A DNA stretch of 45,847 nt from a bacterium (GTDB lineage Bacteria > SZUA-79 > Acidulodesulfobacterales > Acidulodesulfobacteraceae), in NCBI GenBank assembly GCA_021795355.1, contig JAJYPL010000009.1, positions 1 to 45,847 on the forward strand. Reading direction: 5' to 3'. How positions within the stretch are numbered: position 1 is the first letter of the stretch; each line of letters opens with the position of its first letter. The notes beneath the pieces are model-generated. The model saw nothing but the letters and a program-made list of their open reading frames with translations, searched no databases and was not told the origin of the DNA. The translations under genes were made by a program, and so were the position numbers. Below are positions 39,853 through 45,847 of the stretch, piece by piece.

Positions 39853-39939
39853 ATGATAGCATTTTTAATCGCTTTTGCCGGCATAGCCGCAATGTATGCC
39901 GTATTATGGCTGTTTACGGATTTTATAGATAATATTTAA
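39853..39939 (+). CDS. Second 28-residue membrane peptide between kdpF and kdpA
   Basis: An ATG behind AAGGAGAG (spacing about 7 nt) opens a frame of 28 codons, MIAFLIAFAGIAAMYAVLWL then FTDFIDNI. It is a single hydrophobic helix with an acidic tail, the same length as KdpF but of different sequence. It is located 113 bp after kdpF and 40 bp before kdpA. A strong ribosome-binding site and operon position support real translation. It may be an additional small subunit or a KdpF paralogue. I do not know a named family for it. Confidence 0.6.
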   Translation: MIAFLIAFAGIAAMYAVLWLFTDFIDNI

Positions 39940-39979
39940 TTTAAGTTAAATATAATTAAAAATAAAAGAGGTGCGAATA

Positions 39980-41704
39980 ATGACTTATACGGGAGTTTTG
40001 CAGATTTTAATAACGCTTGCGGCTATGGTTATAGCAGCGGTTCCGTTAAGCAAATATCTTGCGCATGTTTTTAACGGCGAACATACGTTTTTAGACGGGA
40101 TAATAAATCCTGCGGAAAATTTAACTTTAAAATTCTTGAGGGTTAACCAAAATGAAGAAACGGGCTGGGTTACATATTTAAAGACGGGGCTTATAGTCAA
40201 TTTCTTGATGCTGGCGGCAGTCTATTTCATATTAAGATTTCAAAATTTTCTTCCGTTTAACCAGATGCATTATCCGGGAATGCCGTGGGCTCTGGATTTT
40301 AACACGGCAATAAGTTTTATAACAAATACTAACTGGCAGAATTACTCGGGAGAACAAACATTGTCCAATTTTTCGCAGATGTCGCTTGTTTTTTTGCAGT
40401 TTACTTCCGCCGCTACGGGGCTTGTTTTTGCCGTAGCTTTTATCCGCGGGATTGTAAGGCGCGAAGCAAAATATGTAGGCAATTTTTACGCGGACTTTAT
40501 AAAAGCGATTTACAGGCTTTTTCTTCCTTTGGCAATTATATTTGCGGTTATAATGCTTTGGCAGGGCGCCCCGCAGACTTTTGTAATGCAGAAAAAAATC
40601 GTTAATATGACGGGAGTCAAGCAGAAGCTCTCGATGGGACCCGTAGCTTCTATGGTATCCATCGAAAACATAGGCACCAACGGAGGAGGTTTTTACGGCG
40701 CAAATGCCGCTCAGCCTTACGAAAATCCTAATCCTTTTACTAACGCTTTAACTATATTTATGATGGGGACTATTCCTATAGCGCTTTTTTTAATGTACGG
40801 AATAATGACAGGTAATAAAAAGCATGCTTGGACTTTATTCGCAGTTGCTATGACGCTTCTTTTGGTCTGTATAGCCGTTGTTTATTCTCAGGAGGCTCAC
40901 GGCAATCCGTTCCTTGCAAAGTTAGGAGCTAATATAAGCGTTTCTAAAAATAACCCGGGCGGCAATATGGAAGGGAAACAGGAGCATATAGGAATAGCGC
41001 AGACCTCTTTATTTGCGGCGGCTACCACGGCATTTACCACCGGCAACGTCGATTCCGCCCACGACAGTTTTATGCCTCTTTCGGGTATGGTTCTTATCGC
41101 CGAAATGATGTTGAACCTGATATTCGGCGGAAAAGGCGTCGGGCTTTTAAATATGCTCACTATGGTAATTATAGCCGTGTTCATTGCCGGGCTTATGGTG
41201 GGGCGGACGCCCGAATTTCTCGGAAAAAAAATAGAGGCAAAGGAGGTTAAGCTCGCTACGCTTGCAATGTTTGCCCACGCGTTTATTATTCTTATCCCGT
41301 TTGCTATAGCCTTAGCGATACCGGCGGGATTAGCCGGCATACTGAATCCCGGTCCGCACGGTTTAAGCGAGATTTTATACGCATATACTTCAGCGGTAGC
41401 AAACAACGGATCCGCGTTTGCGGGTCTTAACGGCAATACGCTTTTTTATAACATATCGCTTGGACTTGCGATATTTTTCGGCAGGTATATTCCTATAATA
41501 TGCCAGGTCGCAATAGCCGGTTCGTTAATCAAAAAGAAAAGCATACCGGAATCTGCAGGAACTTTTCCTGCGCACGGCTTTTTATTTTATACGGTTGTAA
41601 CGGCAACCATACTGCTCGTGGGAGCGTTAACGTTTTTCCCCGCGCTTGCGCTTGGACCCGTCGCCGAACATTTTGCGATGGTAAAAGGACATCTGTTTTA
41701 TTAA
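39980..41704 (+). CDS. kdpA: Potassium-transporting ATPase subunit A (K+ channel-like subunit)
   Basis: KdpA selects and binds K+ in the high-affinity KdpFABC pump. The 574-residue protein has about ten helices and the selectivity-loop signatures SIENIGTNGGGFYGANAA and TSAVANNGSAFAGL, plus FTTGNVDSAHDSFMPL. I use the ATG at 39980, since AGAGGTG lies 6 nt upstream; the GTG at 39971 is part of that ribosome-binding site. The size is close to E. coli KdpA (557). It is followed not by kdpB but by kdpC. Confidence 0.95.
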   Translation: MTYTGVLQILITLAAMVIAAVPLSKYLAHVFNGEHTFLDGIINPAENLTLKFLRVNQNEETGWVTYLKTGLIVNFLMLAAVYFILRFQNFLPFNQMHYPGMPWALDFNTAISFITNTNWQNYSGEQTLSNFSQMSLVFLQFTSAATGLVFAVAFIRGIVRREAKYVGNFYADFIKAIYRLFLPLAIIFAVIMLWQGAPQTFVMQKKIVNMTGVKQKLSMGPVASMVSIENIGTNGGGFYGANAAQPYENPNPFTNALTIFMMGTIPIALFLMYGIMTGNKKHAWTLFAVAMTLLLVCIAVVYSQEAHGNPFLAKLGANISVSKNNPGGNMEGKQEHIGIAQTSLFAAATTAFTTGNVDSAHDSFMPLSGMVLIAEMMLNLIFGGKGVGLLNMLTMVIIAVFIAGLMVGRTPEFLGKKIEAKEVKLATLAMFAHAFIILIPFAIALAIPAGLAGILNPGPHGLSEILYAYTSAVANNGSAFAGLNGNTLFYNISLGLAIFFGRYIPIICQVAIAGSLIKKKSIPESAGTFPAHGFLFYTVVTATILLVGALTFFPALALGPVAEHFAMVKGHLFY

Positions 41705-41732
41705 TTAAAATAATCTAAAGAGGATGTTTATT

Positions 41733-42353
41733 ATGTTAAAAGAATTGGTAAAAATGATAAAACTAACCATTTTATTATATATTATATGTTCGCTCGGCTA
41801 TACTTTTCTTATCTGGGGCATAGGAAAAATAGCCTTTCCGTTTCAAGCCGACGGGAGCATCGTTTATAAAAATTCAAAACCTATAGGCTCGATGCTTATA
41901 GGCGAAAAATTTACTTCTCCGTATATATTCAACGGAAGGCCGTCTTATGCCGGAAACGGTTATAACGGTACGGAATCCGGCGCATCCAATTATGCTCCTG
42001 CAAACGGCAAATATATTGCAATTGAGAAGAAATTAATAGATAGATTTTTAAAAGAAAATCCTTCCGTTAAAAAAGGCGGAGTACCGGCAGATATCGTAAC
42101 CGGCTCCGGTTCGGGACTAGGTCTTTATATTTCTATAGCGGCAGCGTTTGATCAGGTTGGCAGAATATCGTCGCTTACGGGAATACCAAAGGCTGTGCTT
42201 AATAATCTTGTTAAGCGCAATATATCTTACCGGCAATTAGGCATATTCGGAACTCCAGGCGTAAATACGGTAAAATTAAATTTAAAACTGTCTTTGCTTA
42301 TAAAAAAATATAATTTCAAGCTGTATAAAAATATCTTCAAAGGACTTGTTTAA
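41733..42353 (+). CDS. kdpC: Potassium-transporting ATPase subunit C
   Basis: KdpC is the single-span periplasmic subunit that raises K+ affinity of the Kdp pump. The 206-residue protein has one N-terminal helix (about 10-30) and the family segments GSMLIGEKFTSPYIFNGRPS, GSGLGLYISIAAAFDQV and GIFGTPGVNTVKLN. The ATG at 41733 has AAAGAGG at suitable distance; the ATG at 41724 abuts that site. In most bacteria kdpC follows kdpB. Here it lies between kdpA and kdpB. Confidence 0.94.
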   Translation: MLKELVKMIKLTILLYIICSLGYTFLIWGIGKIAFPFQADGSIVYKNSKPIGSMLIGEKFTSPYIFNGRPSYAGNGYNGTESGASNYAPANGKYIAIEKKLIDRFLKENPSVKKGGVPADIVTGSGSGLGLYISIAAAFDQVGRISSLTGIPKAVLNNLVKRNISYRQLGIFGTPGVNTVKLNLKLSLLIKKYNFKLYKNIFKGLV

Positions 42354-42405
42354 ATATAAGGATTAATAATTAATTTAGTTTAATTTTGAACAGAGGAAAA
42401 AAATA

Positions 42406-44454
42406 ATGTCGAATAAATCGTATTATGTTTCTGCATTCAGCAAGGATATAATGCTATCCGCAATAAAAGATTCGTTTAAAAAACTTAATCCGAAAATAAC
42501 GGTTAAAAATCCGGTTATGTTCGTAGTCGAGATCGGTTCGGTTATTACGTCGGCAATATTTATCAAAGACCTTTTCCTTCACGATTTTAAATCTGTCTCT
42601 TTTGTTTTTCAGATAACCGTATGGCTTTGGTTTACGGTTCTATTCGCAAATTTTGCCGAAAGCATTTCCGAAGGAAGAGGCAAGGCTCAGGCGGACAGCC
42701 TTAGAAGAACAAAGACCGAGGTAACGGCAAGACTGCTTAAAGAAGACGGAAAGGAAGAAAAGATAAAAGCTTCGTTGTTGAGAAAAGGCGATACGGTAAT
42801 TGCCGAATCGGGGGACACGATACCTTCGGACGGAGAGATAATAGAAGGAATCGCTTCTGTGGACGAATCCGCCATTACTGGAGAATCCGCTCCGGTAATA
42901 AGGGAAAGCGGCGGAGATAGAAGCGCCGTTACGGGCGGCACGAAGGTATTGTCGGATAAAATTATAATAAGAGTAACGTCCAATCCGGGAGAAAATTTTA
43001 TAGATAAAATGATTTCTTTGGTAGAAGGCGCTTCAAGGCAGAAAACGCCCAACGAAATAGCGCTTAATATTTTGCTTGTAATGCTTACGGCTATATTTTT
43101 AGTCGTGGTGGTTACTTTAGAACCTATGGCCGGTTATTTTCGCGGCTACATTTCTCCCGTTATATTGGTTGCCCTTCTTGTATGTCTAATACCTACTACT
43201 ATAGGAGCGCTGCTTTCGGCAATAGGCATTTCCGGCATGGACAGGCTCGTCAAGCATAACGTCATCGCTATGTCGGGAAAAGCCGTCGAGGCCGCAGGCG
43301 ACGTTAATACTCTTTTGCTGGATAAAACCGGAACAATAACTTTCGGCAACAGGATGGCCGTTTCTTTTATTCCGTCGGACGGTTCGGACGTTAACGAATT
43401 AGCCGATTATGCTCAGCTTTCGTCTTTAAGCGACGAAACTCCCGAAGGAAGATCTATAGTAACTTTGGCAAAGCAGTACGGTTTCAGGGGAAGGCATATC
43501 GACGAAAAAAATATAGAGTTTATTCCTTTTTCGGCTTTTACCAGAATGAGCGGAGTTAATCTGCTGGATAAAAAATTGCAGATAAGAAAAGGGGCGGTAG
43601 AAGCGGTTATAAAGTTCGTCGGGCAGAATAAAGGCAAGGTTTCGGATAAAACCGTAAAAACAGCGGAAGAAATTTCAAAAAAAGGCGGAACGCCTCTTGC
43701 CGTTGCGTTAAATGACCGCATGCTCGGCATTATACATTTAAAAGACGTCGTCAAGGGCGGAATTAAAGACAGAATTGACAGCCTAAGGAAAATCGGCATT
43801 AAAACCGTTATGATAACAGGCGATAATCCATTAACGGCAAAAGCTATTGCGGACGAAGCCGGAGTGGACGATTTTATTTCTGAAGCTACGCCGGAAACCA
43901 AAATGGCTCTTATAAAAAAAGAACAATCGCTGGGCAAACTCGTAGCGATGACGGGCGACGGCACTAACGACGCTCCGGCTTTAGCTCAGGCCGACGTCGG
44001 CGTTGCTATGAATACCGGCACTATGGCGGCAAAAGAAGCGGGCAATATGATAGACCTTGATTCTAATCCTACTAAACTGATAGAAATAGTCGAGATAGGC
44101 AAACAGCTTCTTATAACCAGAGGATCGCTCACTACGTTTTCTATAGCAAACGACGTGGCAAAATATTTTGCCATAATACCGGCAATGTTTGCGCCTATTA
44201 TTCCCTGGCTTGCGCCTTTAAATATAATGGGGCTTTCTTCGCCTGAGTCGGCTATACTTTCGGCGGTAATATTCAATGCTGTTATAATAATAATTCTCAT
44301 TCCGCTTGCGTTAAAAGGGGTTAAATATAAACCTGCGGCGGCATCTTCTATTTTAACTAAAAATCTTTTAATTTACGGACTCGGCGGGCTGATAGTTCCG
44401 TTTATAGGCATTAAAATAATTGATATGATAATTACCTATTTGCATTTGATTTAA
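42406..44454 (+). CDS. kdpB: Potassium-transporting ATPase subunit B (P-type ATPase)
   Basis: KdpB is the ATP-hydrolysing P1A-type subunit. The 682-residue protein has the phosphorylation site [13 protein letters not shown] with Asp306, the actuator motif ITGESAPV, the nucleotide-domain KGAVEAV, and the hinge [18 protein letters not shown]. It begins with the usual short cytoplasmic stretch and seven or so helices. GAGG precedes the ATG. It pumps K+ with KdpA under potassium limitation. Confidence 0.96.
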   Translation: MSNKSYYVSAFSKDIMLSAIKDSFKKLNPKITVKNPVMFVVEIGSVITSAIFIKDLFLHDFKSVSFVFQITVWLWFTVLFANFAESISEGRGKAQADSLRRTKTEVTARLLKEDGKEEKIKASLLRKGDTVIAESGDTIPSDGEIIEGIASVDESAITGESAPVIRESGGDRSAVTGGTKVLSDKIIIRVTSNPGENFIDKMISLVEGASRQKTPNEIALNILLVMLTAIFLVVVVTLEPMAGYFRGYISPVILVALLVCLIPTTIGALLSAIGISGMDRLVKHNVIAMSGKAVEAAGDVNTLLLDKTGTITFGNRMAVSFIPSDGSDVNELADYAQLSSLSDETPEGRSIVTLAKQYGFRGRHIDEKNIEFIPFSAFTRMSGVNLLDKKLQIRKGAVEAVIKFVGQNKGKVSDKTVKTAEEISKKGGTPLAVALNDRMLGIIHLKDVVKGGIKDRIDSLRKIGIKTVMITGDNPLTAKAIADEAGVDDFISEATPETKMALIKKEQSLGKLVAMTGDGTNDAPALAQADVGVAMNTGTMAAKEAGNMIDLDSNPTKLIEIVEIGKQLLITRGSLTTFSIANDVAKYFAIIPAMFAPIIPWLAPLNIMGLSSPESAILSAVIFNAVIIIILIPLALKGVKYKPAAASSILTKNLLIYGLGGLIVPFIGIKIIDMIITYLHLI

Positions 44455-44493
44455 TTTGATGAGGCGTTAAAATTATATAGTATAATTTAATAA

Positions 44494-44724
44494 ATGACTA
44501 TGACTATACTTACTGCATACGGAGCATTTGTAGTTGCATTAATGGTGATTTTTTATGCCCTAGAACCAAAGGATCATATTTACACTTTTTTATTTGGACT
44601 ATCCTGCGTAGCTTCGGCTTTATACGGATTTTTGGCGGGAACATGGCCGTTCGGGATAGCGGAAATTATCTGGGGCATTGTTGCGTTTAGGAAGTGGATC
44701 AATCGCATCAAAGAACAAAATTAA
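44494..44724 (+). CDS. Small two-helix membrane protein between kdpB and kdpD
   Basis: A 76-residue protein with two hydrophobic stretches (about 8-22 and 31-48) and a conserved-looking middle, FYALEPKDHIYTFLFGLSC, followed by YGFLAGTWPFGIAEIIWGIV and a basic end. Short proteins of this look recur in other bacteria, including near kdp genes, but have no known function. It has no ribosome-binding site; TATAAT at 44481-44486 is 7 nt before the ATG, so it may have its own leaderless transcript inside the kdp locus. A link to potassium sensing or Kdp assembly is only positional. Confidence 0.72.
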   Translation: MTMTILTAYGAFVVALMVIFYALEPKDHIYTFLFGLSCVASALYGFLAGTWPFGIAEIIWGIVAFRKWINRIKEQN

Positions 44725-44753
44725 GATAAAAAAAATAAAAAGGGCAATGAATA

Positions 44754-45847
44754 TTGAAAATAGAATATAACAGACCGTCGGCAGATTCGATACTTAATAA
44801 AATAAAATATTCTTCAAGCGAAACTAACGTTTTTCGGGTGTATCTCGGCGCGGCTCCCGGGTCGGGCAAAACGTTTATGATGCTTGAAGACGGGAATTAT
44901 CTCCTTGAACACGGAATAGACGTAGTTATCGGATATGTCGAGCCGCATGGAAGGAACGAAACGGAAGCCGAAATAAAAAATCTCGAGATAATTCCCCGAA
45001 AAAAAATTGAATACAGAGGGTCTATTTTTGAAGAACTCGACGTTGAGGCTGTTATTAAGAGGAGACCTTCTATTGTTTTAATTGACGAGCTTGCGCACAA
45101 TAATATTCCGGGTTCGGTAAATTTAAAAAGATATCAGGACGTCATAGAAATTTATAAAAAAGGCATAAGCGTATTTACGACTTTAAATATATTTCATCTT
45201 AATTCTATTGCCGAAAAAGTAGAATCGGAACTTGAAATAAAGGTCAGCGAAAGAGTTCCGGATTATATCTTAAATTATGTTACCGAGATTATAAACGTCG
45301 ATATTCCTGCGGGAGAATTAATAAAAAGGCTTACTTCCGGAAAAATTTATTCTAAAGAAAAAATTCAAGCCGCTTTAAATAATTTTTTTAAAATTGAAAA
45401 TCTTATAGTTTTAAGAGAGATTTCATTAAGGACTATCGCCGATGAATTAAGTGCTCAATCCAATAAAATAGGAAATCCCGACGATAAAATCGAATTAAAA
45501 TCTAACGAAAGGGTTATGGTGCTGATCAGTTCTAATCCTGATTCGGCAAGGCTTGTAAGGATTGGTTCAAAACTTGCGGGAAGGCTGAATTCCAACCTCT
45601 ATGTTCTGCATATTAATTTAAAACATAGGGAGAACAATAAATCGGAGGATTACGAAAGATCTCTTTCAAAAAATATTTCCGTTGCGGAAAATTTAGGAGC
45701 CGCAGTTTTTAGTTTTCGGGCAGACGATGTTGTTTCCGGCGTTATAGATTTTGTTAAAAGCAATAATATTTCTCATCTTGTAATAGGAGCGACAAACGAA
45801 AAAAGAAAATTTTTCGGCATATTTCCAAAGAAAAGCATAGTGAACCG
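44754..45847 (+). CDS. kdpD: Osmosensitive K+ channel sensor KdpD, N-terminal part (3' end outside window)
   Basis: The frame opens with TTG at 44754, about 8 nt after AAAAAGGG, and runs off the window, so 364 residues are visible. The KdpD sensor domain shows Walker A (VYLGAAPGSGKTFMML), IDELAHNNIPGS and VFTTLNIFHLNSI. From about residue 250 a universal-stress-protein-like domain follows (ERVMVLISSNPDSARLVRIG, LVIGATNEKRKFFG). The kinase half, if present, lies downstream. Some KdpD USP domains bind c-di-AMP, which would add a second layer to the riboswitch, but this has to be inferred. KdpE is not in view. Confidence 0.9.
   Translation, partial: MKIEYNRPSADSILNKIKYSSSETNVFRVYLGAAPGSGKTFMMLEDGNYLLEHGIDVVIGYVEPHGRNETEAEIKNLEIIPRKKIEYRGSIFEELDVEAVIKRRPSIVLIDELAHNNIPGSVNLKRYQDVIEIYKKGISVFTTLNIFHLNSIAEKVESELEIKVSERVPDYILNYVTEIINVDIPAGELIKRLTSGKIYSKEKIQAALNNFFKIENLIVLREISLRTIADELSAQSNKIGNPDDKIELKSNERVMVLISSNPDSARLVRIGSKLAGRLNSNLYVLHINLKHRENNKSEDYERSLSKNISVAENLGAAVFSFRADDVVSGVIDFVKSNNISHLVIGATNEKRKFFGIFPKKSIVN

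Noticed and set aside
40897-41436. Long minus-strand open frame opposite kdpA
   Set aside because: It mirrors the codon pattern of kdpA, has no ribosome-binding site or family features, and kdpA is certain.
43413-43964. 183-codon minus-strand open frame opposite kdpB
   Set aside because: Ser/Leu-rich antisense shadow of a well-identified P-type ATPase gene.

Overview
The window is an AT-rich bacterial chromosome segment of about 45.8 kb, densely packed with mostly plus-strand genes. The gene content points to a Gram-negative, anaerobic or microaerophilic sulfur-metabolising bacterium of the broad Desulfobacterota/'deltaproteobacterial' kind. The evidence is a siroheme-dependent (Ahb) haem pathway, a tetrathionate/polysulfide-reductase-type molybdoenzyme with Tat signals, an outer-membrane porin, cytochrome bd oxidase and a c-type cytochrome. 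The exact lineage is an inference; acidophilic sulfate reducers such as the Acidulodesulfobacterales would fit. No rRNA, tRNA, CRISPR array or intact transposase was seen.

Layout. 1-4054: the 3' end of moaA, then gyrA overlapping gpsA, with MITE/REP-like palindromes before and after. 4237-16268: an OsmC-like protein, AMMECR1-like protein, precorrin-2 dehydrogenase, HemX/CcsA-like membrane protein, hemA, hemC, a cobA-hemD fusion, ahbC, ahbD, an RDD protein and polA. This is most of the route from glutamyl-tRNA to haem through siroheme, lacking hemL, hemB and ahbAB here. 16343-19619: cydAB and an Fe-S-type Rrf2 regulator sharing a candidate operator. 19644-29281: a membrane-anchored PhnD-like binding protein, a NarX-type histidine kinase and a LuxR-type response regulator, followed by ttrB-, ttrC- and ttrA-like genes and a TorD chaperone. 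This looks like a sensor-plus-respiratory-enzyme locus in which the usual TtrS sensor is split into two proteins. 29357-31523: a small secreted protein and a porin.

31580-36930: a 5.3-kb accessory island bracketed by a perfect 27-bp direct repeat that carries a -10 box. It holds decayed antitoxin-like fragments, a two-gene GHKL-ATPase/DUF1016-like module, a monohaem cytochrome c, an AAA/DUF4143 ATPase, an MNT/HEPN toxin-antitoxin pair and a truncated second copy of the cytochrome c gene. The same two flanking sequences lie on either side of both minus-strand modules, as if different cassettes occupied equivalent slots. This is the most unusual part of the window.

36937-39151: a TIM-barrel sugar-isomerase-like protein and an MFS transporter. 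39177-45847: a potassium-uptake locus. A promoter, a c-di-AMP (ydaO-type) riboswitch and an intrinsic terminator precede kdpF, an extra 28-residue membrane peptide, kdpA, kdpC, kdpB (C lies before B), a small two-helix membrane protein and the 5' part of kdpD.

A recurring theme is initiation. Several genes without a Shine-Dalgarno sequence have a TATAAT-like box only 6-8 nt before the ATG, which predicts leaderless mRNAs. Several other genes start with TTG behind a good ribosome-binding site.
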